A stretch of DNA of 64,000 nucleotides from Streptomyces poonensis (lineage in GTDB: Bacteria > Actinomycetota > Actinomycetes > Streptomycetales > Streptomycetaceae). Positions 25,717 through 34,092 of the stretch are shown piece after piece. Every line of letters starts with the position of its first letter. The stretch's first letter is position 1. The notes under the pieces were generated by a model. It had not been told where the DNA came from and did no database searches. It worked only from the letters and a program-made list of their open reading frames with translations. The DNA lies in the NCBI RefSeq assembly GCF_014650915.1, contig NZ_BMVW01000003.1, forward strand, positions 124,001 to 188,000, given 5' to 3'. The translations under genes were made by a program, and so were the position numbers.

Positions 25717-25901
25717 CGGTTGGAAGACTCGTGGCAGCGAACGGCTATGTCAATGACTTGGAGACGATTAGGTGCCGGACCGGGCATCCGGCGTTCGTTT
25801 AGTGACCCCGGCGGGGCGGTGCCGCCGCCGGGGCGTCTGCCAGAATTGCCGCTGGTCACGTCCGCGGCCGGTGCGGCCGCGGTTGCCGGCGGGAGGGACA
25901 C

Positions 25902-26915
25902 ATGACAGGGAACGGCCAACCCACGATCAAAACGGTCGCCGCCCGCGCCGGGGTGGGGCGGACCACGGTGTCCCGCGTCATCAACGGCTCGGACCTCGTC
26001 AGCGCCGATGCCCGCGCGCGTGTGCTCGCGGCGATCAGGGAGCTGAACTACGTGCCCAACTCCGTGGCGCGCGGCCTGAAGACCAGCCGTACCGACGCGG
26101 TGGCCCTGGTGATCCCCGAGTCCGAGAGCCGGCTCGGCTCGGAGCCGTTCTTCGCCGCCCTGATCCGAGGCGTGAGCGGTGCGCTCGCCGAGACGCGGAC
26201 CCAGCTGCAGCTGACGCTCGTGCGCGACCGGTTCGAGCGGGACCAGCTGGCCGCGACGGTGGCGACCCGCCGGGTGGACGGTGTGCTGCTGGTCTCGGTG
26301 CACGAGCGTGACCAGCTGCCCGGGATGCTGGAGGAGATGGGGCTGCCCACCGTGCTGGCCGGCCGCCGCGACGAGCGGGAGCAGCTCAGCTACGTCAACT
26401 CCGACAACGCCGGGGGCGCCGCCGCGGCCGTCCGGCACCTGCTGGACCGGGGCCGCCGCCGCATCGCCACCATCACGGGGGCGCTCGACATGGACGTCGG
26501 CCGGAGCCGGCTCGCCGGCTGGCGCGACGGCCACCGCGCGGCCGGACTGCGACCCGACGAATCCCTGGTCGAGGCCGGGGACTTCACCGAGGAGGGGGGC
26601 CGCCGGGCAATGCGTTCGCTACTTGAACGCGCACCGGAACTGGACGCCGTCTTCGCCGCCTCCGACCTCATGGCCGTCGGCGCCCTGACCGAACTGCGTC
26701 GCCAGCAGCGGCAGGTGCCGGACGATGTCGCCGTCGTCGGATTCGAGGACTCCATTCTCGCCCGCCACACCAACCCGCCACTGACCACGGTACGTCAGCC
26801 GGTGGAGGAACTGGGCCGGACGATGACCCGGATACTGATCAACATCACCCAGCACGGCGCGGACCGGCAGCAGGTGACGCTGCCGACGGAACTGGTGGTG
26901 CGCGAGTCGTCGTAA
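25902..26915 (+). CDS. LacI-family transcriptional regulator (CebR-like)
   Basis: A 337-residue repressor. The N-terminal HTH reads TIKTVAARAGVGRTTVSRVI with the hinge helix in NYVPNSVARGLKT. The effector domain has DAVALVIPESESRLGSEPFF, RVDGVLLVSVHE, YVNSDNAGGAAAAVRHLLD, AVFAASDLMAVGAL and PPLTTVRQPVEELG. ATG at 25902 follows GGGAGG. It is divergent from the sugar-import operon with two palindromes between, so it most likely represses that operon until a beta-gluco-oligosaccharide binds. Confidence 0.9.
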   Translation: MTGNGQPTIKTVAARAGVGRTTVSRVINGSDLVSADARARVLAAIRELNYVPNSVARGLKTSRTDAVALVIPESESRLGSEPFFAALIRGVSGALAETRTQLQLTLVRDRFERDQLAATVATRRVDGVLLVSVHERDQLPGMLEEMGLPTVLAGRRDEREQLSYVNSDNAGGAAAAVRHLLDRGRRRIATITGALDMDVGRSRLAGWRDGHRAAGLRPDESLVEAGDFTEEGGRRAMRSLLERAPELDAVFAASDLMAVGALTELRRQQRQVPDDVAVVGFEDSILARHTNPPLTTVRQPVEELGRTMTRILINITQHGADRQQVTLPTELVVRESS

Positions 26916-27086
26916 CGGGTGGAGCACCTCACCACCGAGCCGGTCACATCCCACGCACGCTCGTGGCGGTCCGCTCGCTGATGCCGAGCAGCGTCGCCCC
27001 CTCTACGGTCTTCCGGCCGGAGGCGACCAGTTCCAGGCACACGACAACTGAACGTTCCCGTGTGCCGCTTCGGCCTGTGCGGCCAC

Positions 27087-27587
27087 TCATGTCAGCGGCT
27101 GCGCCGTGAACGGCCCGCCGACCTCGAATCTCAGGGGCACGCCCTCGACCGTTTGCGGAAATCCGGGCACGTCGGCGGAGTCGGTCAAGTGGATGACTAT
27201 CACGAAGATCTCTGGATCGGAGTCGGCGGACTTCTCGTCCCACGCTCCCTCGACGGCTCCGATACCCGATCCTTGAATCGACGCGTAGCGCTCCCAGATC
27301 TCCTCTCTGTTGCTGTCCAGAACCGCTTTCGCCTTGGCGTACGCAACCCCGCGGGGTGGTCGCGTCGAGGGTCCGTCAGAAGACGTCGACGACGAAGTCC
27401 GTGGAATCGGGGACCGGGACGGCGGCGGCGAGGGGGACGAAGAGCGGTTCGCGTCGGGCCGGTGGCCGTCCGCACAGGAGACAAGGACCGCGCCGCCTAT
27501 TGCGATCAGTATGCACAGCCGCCGGGGGATCTCTTGTCGCGTCACGCCCGCCTCCCGCCTCATGAATCCAAGGGAGATATCCGACAT
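27087..27587 (-). CDS. Hypothetical lipoprotein
   Basis: A 166-residue protein. From the ATG at 27587 (ribosome site GGGAAGG) it has a basic lead, a hydrophobic stretch RLCILIAIGGAVLV and a lipobox V-S-C-A, so it should be lipid-anchored outside the membrane. A Ser/Pro-rich linker follows, then a folded part with AKAKAVLDSNREEIWERYAS and the ending VEGVPLRFEVGGPF. I do not recognise the family. The neighbour downstream shows only a short HTH-like relic; no operon partner is evident. Confidence 0.6.
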   Translation of the reverse strand: MSDISLGFMRREAGVTRQEIPRRLCILIAIGGAVLVSCADGHRPDANRSSSPSPPPSRSPIPRTSSSTSSDGPSTRPPRGVAYAKAKAVLDSNREEIWERYASIQGSGIGAVEGAWDEKSADSDPEIFVIVIHLTDSADVPGFPQTVEGVPLRFEVGGPFTAQPLT

Positions 27588-27661
27588 CCCGCGACCTTCC
27601 CACATGTCCGGCGCCGCGACAACGGCATGGGAAGGGATGAATGGACACCCCTTTAGCTGTC

Positions 27662-27931
27662 TCAGTTGCTCAGAAAGAATCGCTGATTCCACTCATCGTG
27701 GCACGAGTGCTGCCGCAGCAGCGCCTTTTCTTCGCGGCTCTCGTCCCTGATGCCAATGCACTTGTCACTGTTCTTCGAAACGAGCACGAAGGCGAAGGCC
27801 GCCCCTACCGACGGTATTTCCAGCGTTGATTGGCTCCGTAGTGACAGGTGGTACTGATGGACCAGCGCACGATTCGATGTGCTGGCGCCGCGGACATCGA
27901 TGCACTTGTCGGTCGCGGCGTTCCTGAACGC
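27662..27931 (-). pseudogene. Ricin-type beta-trefoil lectin fragment, frameshifted
   Basis: The minus strand reads AATDKCIDVRGASTSNRALV, then, in a shifted frame, CHYGANQRWKYRR, then back in the first frame VLVSKNSDKCIGIRDESREE and SCHDEWNQRFFLSN before a stop. The D-K-C-I and Q-x-W/F pattern is that of RICIN repeats. An in-frame TAA at 27932-27934 removes the N-terminus and two compensating shifts garble the middle, so no working protein is made. Confidence 0.65.
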
Positions 27932-27949
27932 TTAGCCGCCTGTGCCGTC

Positions 27950-28732
27950 TCACGGGCGGTGCACCCGCGTCTCATGGAGCACGGTGTCGAAGTAGTCCAG
28001 GCGCATCCCGACCGGCCCGCCGCCGGAGAAGGCATGGGCGGGGTCGGTGGTGTCGAAGATCCGGGTGCCGTTCCAGTGGAAGCGGACACGGCTGCCGGGC
28101 AGGACGTCGATGCGGTAGGTGTGCCACGTGTTCAGCGCGGGCCAAGGGAAGCGGGTGCGGAGGACGGCCGTCTCCCGGTCGTCCACCTCACGCCCGAAGG
28201 TCAGCCGCGGTTGGTCGCGCTCCCATATCCGTATCCAGTAGTTGTCGCAGTTGGTGATGTGCACCGGATGGAAGACCAGCCCGGTCCACGGGTCCGGCCG
28301 GTGGGGTGAGATGCCGCGCACCAGGATCCGTCCGGCGAACCGGTACTCCGGCCGCCAGGCACGGGCTGACGCCCACCGGACCCGGTCGGCCGTTCCCTGC
28401 CCGGGGAACGGCGCGGCGCAGCTGGTGAAGGGACCCGTGCGCAGCATGTTCGACGCGGTGGAATGCACGTACAGGCCGCCCCAGTAGACCGACAGCGCGC
28501 CCGGACCGGGACAGTCGGAAGAGGCGGCGGTGTCGCACCGGGGCTGGCTGCGGTTGGTGGAGCCGGAGTACAGCTTGCCCTGGCCGGACAGCGCCGTATC
28601 GGCGTGCAGCCGCCAGGTGGCGGCCCGCGCCGGCGGTGCGGCGGTCTGCAGGCCCGTCACGGCGGCTGCGGAGAGTCCCGCGGCCGTGAGGACCTGCCTG
28701 CGCGTGGGCTGTGGTGGGCGTGTCTGTTTCAC
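27950..28732 (-). CDS. Tat-exported ConA/LamG-like protein of unknown function
   Basis: A 260-residue protein with a twin-arginine signal (QPTRRQVLTAAGLSAAAVTG) ending in A-R-A-A. The mature part has many aromatic beta strands: VYWGGLYVHST, EYRFAGRILVRG, WTGLVFHPVHITNCDNYWIR, TYRIDVLPGSRVRFHWNGTR, GPVGMRLDYFDTVLHETRV. This looks like a concanavalin-type jelly roll as in secreted sugar-binding or lyase-like proteins; catalytic residues cannot be assigned. GTG at 28732 is preferred to the ATG at 28771 because GGAAGGA stands 4 nt before it. A lectin relic lies just downstream. Confidence 0.65.
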   Translation of the reverse strand: MKQTRPPQPTRRQVLTAAGLSAAAVTGLQTAAPPARAATWRLHADTALSGQGKLYSGSTNRSQPRCDTAASSDCPGPGALSVYWGGLYVHSTASNMLRTGPFTSCAAPFPGQGTADRVRWASARAWRPEYRFAGRILVRGISPHRPDPWTGLVFHPVHITNCDNYWIRIWERDQPRLTFGREVDDRETAVLRTRFPWPALNTWHTYRIDVLPGSRVRFHWNGTRIFDTTDPAHAFSGGGPVGMRLDYFDTVLHETRVHRP

Positions 28733-28846
28733 GAGTGTTCCTTCCGGGGTGGCGTGAGCGTCGGTTGTCACCGTGGCGGCGAGTCCCGGTCCGGACGGTC
28801 GTCCTCGGGACCCACCGCCGCGCTCCGTGGCACGCCTGAGCGGTGG

Positions 28847-29809
28847 TCACTGATTGGCGCAGATGGCGTAGGTGGTCAGCCGCCACTTGGCCGGGTAGGG
28901 GTCTTCCTCGAAGGCCTGGCCGGTGGTGGTGCGGGGGGCCTGCGTGGTGCTGCCGTCGGGTCGCAGGCTGTTGAGGACCACCTCCCCCGAGCCGCCGCGG
29001 ATCTCGACGCCCATGCCGGTCGTCCGCTTGCCCGCGCGGCACTGCACCGGGACGGACACGTTGTCCGCCGAGGCGCTGTTGCTGCTGCGTTCGGCCCTGG
29101 TCAGGCCGGGCAGCCCGGTGGCGCAGATGGCGTATGCCGTGAGCCTCCAGTTCCTGGCGTAGGGGTCCGCCTCGAAGGCGTGTGCCGTGTGCCGGGTCGG
29201 TGAACTGGTGAGGCTGCCGTTGGGGCGCAGGCTGTTGAGGACGACCGCGCCGTTTCCGGCGGTGATGTCCGCGCCCGTTCCCACCAGCTTCTTCCGGTCG
29301 GGACAGGACGCGGTGACTCCCTTGCTGTCCGCCGAACTGCTTGTACTGCTCTTGTGGACGAGCTGCAGTCCGGGCAGCGATTCGGCGCAGATGGCGTACG
29401 CCGTCAGCCGCCAGGTGCCGGCATAGGAGTCGGCCTCGACGGCGCGCACCGTGACGCTGCGCAGGTCGGCCGCCGGGCGCAGGGCCTGCACGGCCACCTC
29501 TCCGGCTCCCTGGTGCACATGCGTACCGGCGCCCACGACCCGCTTGCCGGCGGGGCAGGTCGCCGTGGCCCTCTTGGTGGAACTCGAGTCGAACGCGCTG
29601 TGCCTCTCGACGCGCATCAGACCCGGCACGGCCGCGTCGGCGGTGGGGGTGCCGAGCACCAGCATGGAGCCCGTCAGGCCGGCCAGGGCGAGCACGGCCC
29701 GGCCGGCCTGGCCTGTCAGCGGGCCGACCCGTCGCGGCGACCCCGAGACCGGCTCGCGCGGGGTGGTGGTCGGTGCGGTGGCCGGTGCCGTACGGGGATG
29801 CGCATGCAT
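28847..29809 (-). CDS. Exported protein with three internal repeats
   Basis: A 320-residue protein with a long signal region (hydrophobic AVLALAGLTGSMLVLG, cleavage near A-D-A-A). The rest is three copies of an 80-85-residue unit. Each has C-P-x-G-K-R-x-x-G-x-G at its head, then GAGEVAVQALRP, GNGAVVLNSLRP or GSGEVVLNSLRP, and ends in W-R-L-T-A-Y-A-I-C-A. The two cysteines per unit suggest one disulfide each. I know no function for the unit. ATG at 29809 follows AAGGGA. It is divergent from the large STAND/WD40 gene. Confidence 0.7.
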   Translation of the reverse strand: MHAHPRTAPATAPTTTPREPVSGSPRRVGPLTGQAGRAVLALAGLTGSMLVLGTPTADAAVPGLMRVERHSAFDSSSTKRATATCPAGKRVVGAGTHVHQGAGEVAVQALRPAADLRSVTVRAVEADSYAGTWRLTAYAICAESLPGLQLVHKSSTSSSADSKGVTASCPDRKKLVGTGADITAGNGAVVLNSLRPNGSLTSSPTRHTAHAFEADPYARNWRLTAYAICATGLPGLTRAERSSNSASADNVSVPVQCRAGKRTTGMGVEIRGGSGEVVLNSLRPDGSTTQAPRTTTGQAFEEDPYPAKWRLTTYAICANQ

Positions 29810-30225
29810 GAGCGTGGTCCCTTCTGCGTGGGGGATCTGCGTGGGGAGATCGTCCTGGTGGTGGATGGGCGCGCCGTCGTCCCGGGCGGCGGTCGTCTGT
29901 GTCATGCGCGGTTCCGGCCGGCAAGACTGCCGGCGGTTGTCGTCCATGGCTCCTGCACACCTTCGCGTGGGTCCGAGGGGTCCTGCCGACCCGGTCGCCG
30001 GCCCGGTGCCCGCGCCTTCCCGCGGGCTGCGCCGTGTGCTTCTCGGCTGCCGGTCGCCGCCGTTCGCCCGGCGCCGGACAAGCCCGTGGAAGGAGCGTCC
30101 GGCAGGGGGGTGCCGAAGTCCGCGACGCCGGACTAACCTCGGAACGCAACGATGTAAGCCCTGGTCACAGGACGTGTCCGACGTTCTGGTACCGGACAGC
30201 ACCGGACGCCGAGGAGGTGTCTCCG
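29810..30225. other. Divergent intergenic region
   Basis: This 416-bp space separates the triple-repeat secreted protein from the STAND/WD40 gene. I find no conserved coding sequence or strong palindrome; it should hold both promoters. Confidence 0.5.
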
Positions 30226-33200
30226 GTGGGAGGAAGGGCGGACGAGGGACCGGTCGCGGAGTTCTGTGCGGGCCTGCGAAGGCTCCAGCAGGAGTCCGGA
30301 GTGGACCGTGCGACACTGGCGCGCCGAGTGCAGTACAGCCGTTCACAGCTGTACGAGATCCTGGACGGCCGGATCAGCCGGCCGCCGGAATGGGACCGGC
30401 TGGTCGAGCCGCTGGTCCAGCACTGCACGGGCGGTGACCCGGCCGCGCTCAGAACGTGGCGCCGGCGGCACGAGGTGATGGTGGAGGTGTACACCGCCCT
30501 CGGACGCCAGGCCCGCCGGCAGGGCGGGAAGGAGCGGCATCCGCGGGCGCTGCCGCCCTGCCCGTACCGGGGACTGGCCGCCTTCCGGGAGGAGGACGCG
30601 GCACAGTTCCACGGCCGTGAGGAGCTCACCGACCGCCTGGTCAGCAGGCTCCGGAGCACGTCGCTGATGGGACTGGTCGGACCCTCCGGCAGCGGCAAGT
30701 CGTCGCTGGTCTTCGCGGGCGCCGTCCCCCGGCTGCGGCAGGCGGGCTGGGCCGTCGTGGACGTACGGCCCGCGGTGGGCTCCTCCCCGCTGAGTACGCT
30801 GGCCGCGGCGCTGCTGCCCCTGCTCGAACCGGACATGAGCGAGTCACTGCGCCTGCTGGAGGTGCCGAAACTGGCACAGGCGCTGATCGACCCGGGGCTG
30901 ACCGACGTGGTCGACCGGAGCCTGCAGCGGCAGGGCAGGCGTCATCTGCTGCTGGTCGTGGACCAGTTCGAGGAGCTGTACGCGCGGGGGCCCACGGTCG
31001 CCCAGCAGTTCGTCGATGTGCTGCTCCAGCCGGCGGCCGCGGTGCGGGAGGGCGGCCTGCGCTCCCTGACCATCGCGCTGACCTTGCGGGCCGACTTCCT
31101 CGGCCCGGCGCTGGAGCACGCCCGACTGGCCGGGGCCCTGCAGGACTCGACGCTGATGATCGGCCGGATGACCACCGCGCAACTGCGGCGCGCGATCGAA
31201 GGACCACTGCCCGACCGGATCACCTACGAGGCGGGCCTGGTGGAGCGCATCCTCGCCGACGTGGGCGAGGAGGCCGGTCAGCTGGCACTGCTGGAGTTCA
31301 CCCTGACCATGCTGTGGGAACGGCAGCGGGAACACACCCTGACGCACGCCGTCTACACCGAGCTCGGAGGGGTGCAGGGCGCCGTGACCGAGTACGCCGA
31401 GGAGGTCTACCGCGACCGGCTGGAGACATCCGAGGCCGAGGCGGCCCGGCTCTGCGTGCAGCTCGTACGGCCCGGACAGGGAACGGAGCCGACCCGCCGG
31501 GTGGCCCGTCGCGGCGAACTGGATCCGGCGCTCTGGCCGATCGCTCAGCGCCTGGCGAGCACGCGGCTGGTGGTGACCGGCCGCGACGAGGCCGGAGCCG
31601 AGACCGTGGAGATCGCCCACGAGGCGCTGATCTCGTGCTGGGGTCGCCTGCGGCAGTGGGTCGCCGCCGACCGGGACTTCCGCGCCTGGCAGGAACGCCT
31701 GCGCACCGCGATGGAACAGTACGCGGCCGGCGGCCATGACAGCGGGTCCCTGCTGCGCGGGGCCTCCCTCGTCGAGGCCTTGGACCGGCTGCCCCGGCAC
31801 GACGCGGACATCGGTCCCGCGGAGAAGGACTTCATCCGCGCCAGCAAGGCGCTCCAGAGGAGAACCGTGCGCCGGCTGCAGGTTCTCGCCGGGACGCTGG
31901 TCGCCCTTCTCCTCCTGGCCGTCACCCTCGGTGTCAGCGCCGAGCAACAACGCCGGCAGGTCGCGGTGCAGGAACGGCAGGCCGTCTCCCGCGCCCTCGC
32001 CTCACAGGCCGACGACACCATCGACGAGCGGCCGATCCAGTCGATCCTGCTGAGCCTGCAGGCCTTCAACGAGGCGGACACGGCGGAGGCGCGAGGCAGC
32101 CTGCTGCGGCATGTGTTCGAACACCAGCAGACGCAGGGCTTTCTGATCGGCCACAAGGACAGGGTGTCGGGGGTGGCCTTCAGCCCTGACGGCCACTCCC
32201 TCGCCACCGCCTGCAACGACGCCACCATCCGGCTGTGGAACGTGGCCGACCGCCGGACGGCGGCCACTCTGACCGGCCACACGGACAGGGTGTTGGCCGT
32301 GGCGTTCAGTCCTGACGGCCACACCCTCGCCTCAGTCAGCGACGACCGGACCGTCCGTCTGTGGGGCCTCGGGGCACAGCCGCGGCAACTGGCCGTTCTG
32401 ACCGGCCACCAGGACAGGGTGTCGGGGGTGGTCTTCAGCCCCGACGGCCGCACCCTCGCCACCGCCGACAAGGCCGGCACCGTCCGCCTCTGGGATGTCA
32501 CCACCCGCCGCGAACGGGCTGTCCTGACCGGTCACGAGGGCTGGGTGCGCAGCGTGGTCTTCAGCCCCGACGGCCGTACCCTGGCCACCGGCGGCATCGA
32601 CGCCACGATACGGCTGTGGACTGTGGCGACCCGCCGGACCGTGGCCACGCTGACCGGCCACACCGACAGGATCCGAGCGGTGGCGTTCAGCCCTGATGGG
32701 CGCAGCCTCGCCTCGGCCGGCGACGACCGGAGCGTACGGCTCTGGAACACCGGCACACACCAACTGCTGGCGACCCTGGTCGGCCACGACGACGTGGTGT
32801 CGAGCATGGCTTTCCACCCCGAGGGACGCACCCTGGCCACGGCCGGTCAGGACAACACCGTGCGGATATGGGATGTCACCACCCACCGTGAGCGGACTGT
32901 GCTCACCGGCCACACCGACTGGATATCGGGTCTGGCCTTCAGCCCCGACGGCCGCACCCTCGCCACCGGCGCCAACGACAACACCGTACGGCTGTGGAAC
33001 ACGGGCGCCCGCCGCGCGGTACGTGTCCTCGCCGGCAACGCCGGGATGGTGACCGGTGTCGCGTTCGGCCCGGATGGCCGGACCCTGGCCACCTCCGGCG
33101 AGGATTCGACCATTCGGCTGCTGAATGTGGTCACCGGTACCAGCCGCACCGCTGCCACCGACTGGAGTGCCGCAGCGGTCGCCTTCAGCCCCGACGGCCG

Positions 33201-34017
33201 CACCCTGTCCACCGGCAGCCTGGACGGAAAGGCCCGGCTGTGGAACGTGTCCGAGCAGCGGGTGGTGGCCACTCTGACCGGGCACCGCGCCAGGGTGCGT
33301 GGGGTGGCGTTCAGTCCCGACGGCCGCATTCTGGCCAGTACCAGCGAAGACCATACGGTGCGGCTGTGGGACGTCGCCGCCCGTCGGCCGCTCGCCACCC
33401 TCACCGGCCACACCGACTGGGTGTCCGCGGTCGCCTTCAGCCCCGACGGCCGCATCCTGGCCACCGGCAGCGCCGACCGTACGGTGCGCCTGTGGGACGT
33501 CGCCGCCCACCGGCCGCTGGCCACCCTCACCGGCCACACCAACTGGGTGTCCGCGGTCGCCTTCAGCCCCGACGGGCGCACCCTGGCCACCGGCAGCGCG
33601 GACGCCTCCGCCCGCCTCTGGAACGTCGCCGACCGACAGCAGATCGCCACTCTGACCGGTCATACCGGCTGGCTCTGGGCCATCGCCTTCAGCCCCGACG
33701 GCCGCACCCTGGTCACCGGCAGCGACGACCGTACGGTGCGCCTGTGGGACGTCGCCGCCCACCGGCCGCTGGCCACCCTCACCGGCCACACCGGCTGGGT
33801 GCTGGCCGCCGCCTTCACCCCCGACGGCCGCACCCTGGCCACCGGCAGCCAGGACCGCACCGTTCGTCTCTGGGACATGCGTCTGCGCTCCTGGCAACGG
33901 CACCTGTGCCGTCTTGCCGGACGCAACCTGACCCGACAGGAATGGAACGAGTTCCTGTCCCCGCGCCCGTACCGCGAAACGTGCCCTGACCACCTCCGAG
34001 GCGCCGACGCCGACTGA
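30226..34017 (+). CDS. HTH - STAND NTPase (nSTAND1) - transmembrane - 14x WD40 protein
   Basis: A 1,263-residue protein. Residues about 10-60 are an XRE-like helix-turn-helix (GVDRATLARRVQYSRSQLYE). PCPYRGLAAFREEDAAQFHG near 110 opens the nSTAND1 domain, with Walker [13 protein letters not shown] near 150 and Walker B-like LLLVVDQFEELYARG near 240. LQVLAGTLVALLLLAVTLGV at about 550-570 is a membrane helix. From about 640 to the end run 14 WD40 units of 42 residues (GH...V..VAFSPDGRTLATGS.D.TVRLWD), enough for two seven-bladed propellers. The GTG at 30226 lies 8 nt after GAGGAGG. Such proteins sense a ligand with the propellers and signal through the NTPase; partner unknown. Confidence 0.85.
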   Translation: MGGRADEGPVAEFCAGLRRLQQESGVDRATLARRVQYSRSQLYEILDGRISRPPEWDRLVEPLVQHCTGGDPAALRTWRRRHEVMVEVYTALGRQARRQGGKERHPRALPPCPYRGLAAFREEDAAQFHGREELTDRLVSRLRSTSLMGLVGPSGSGKSSLVFAGAVPRLRQAGWAVVDVRPAVGSSPLSTLAAALLPLLEPDMSESLRLLEVPKLAQALIDPGLTDVVDRSLQRQGRRHLLLVVDQFEELYARGPTVAQQFVDVLLQPAAAVREGGLRSLTIALTLRADFLGPALEHARLAGALQDSTLMIGRMTTAQLRRAIEGPLPDRITYEAGLVERILADVGEEAGQLALLEFTLTMLWERQREHTLTHAVYTELGGVQGAVTEYAEEVYRDRLETSEAEAARLCVQLVRPGQGTEPTRRVARRGELDPALWPIAQRLASTRLVVTGRDEAGAETVEIAHEALISCWGRLRQWVAADRDFRAWQERLRTAMEQYAAGGHDSGSLLRGASLVEALDRLPRHDADIGPAEKDFIRASKALQRRTVRRLQVLAGTLVALLLLAVTLGVSAEQQRRQVAVQERQAVSRALASQADDTIDERPIQSILLSLQAFNEADTAEARGSLLRHVFEHQQTQGFLIGHKDRVSGVAFSPDGHSLATACNDATIRLWNVADRRTAATLTGHTDRVLAVAFSPDGHTLASVSDDRTVRLWGLGAQPRQLAVLTGHQDRVSGVVFSPDGRTLATADKAGTVRLWDVTTRRERAVLTGHEGWVRSVVFSPDGRTLATGGIDATIRLWTVATRRTVATLTGHTDRIRAVAFSPDGRSLASAGDDRSVRLWNTGTHQLLATLVGHDDVVSSMAFHPEGRTLATAGQDNTVRIWDVTTHRERTVLTGHTDWISGLAFSPDGRTLATGANDNTVRLWNTGARRAVRVLAGNAGMVTGVAFGPDGRTLATSGEDSTIRLLNVVTGTSRTAATDWSAAAVAFSPDGRTLSTGSLDGKARLWNVSEQRVVATLTGHRARVRGVAFSPDGRILASTSEDHTVRLWDVAARRPLATLTGHTDWVSAVAFSPDGRILATGSADRTVRLWDVAAHRPLATLTGHTNWVSAVAFSPDGRTLATGSADASARLWNVADRQQIATLTGHTGWLWAIAFSPDGRTLVTGSDDRTVRLWDVAAHRPLATLTGHTGWVLAAAFTPDGRTLATGSQDRTVRLWDMRLRSWQRHLCRLAGRNLTRQEWNEFLSPRPYRETCPDHLRGADAD
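32140..33885 (+). repeat. 14 WD40-coding repeats of about 126 bp
   Basis: The 3' half of the STAND gene is built of 14 head-to-tail units of about 126 bp. Units 10-14 are the most alike at DNA level, sharing long stretches such as CTGTGGGACGTCGCCGCCCA, a sign of recent duplication or gene conversion. Units 8 and 9 are the most diverged. Confidence 0.85.
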
Positions 34018-34092
34018 CGGACGAAGGCCCCCTGGCGGTGGCTCCGTCGGTGATCCCACGTCGCGCCCGGGTACGTCGCTCGGCGTGCCCGG

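Noticed and set aside
26944-27060. HTH-like tail LELVASGRKTVEGATLLGIS followed by a stop on the minus strand
   Set aside because: It resembles the end of a helix-turn-helix of a transposase or regulator, but 30-40 residues without a start or partner are too little to call a gene or a mobile element.
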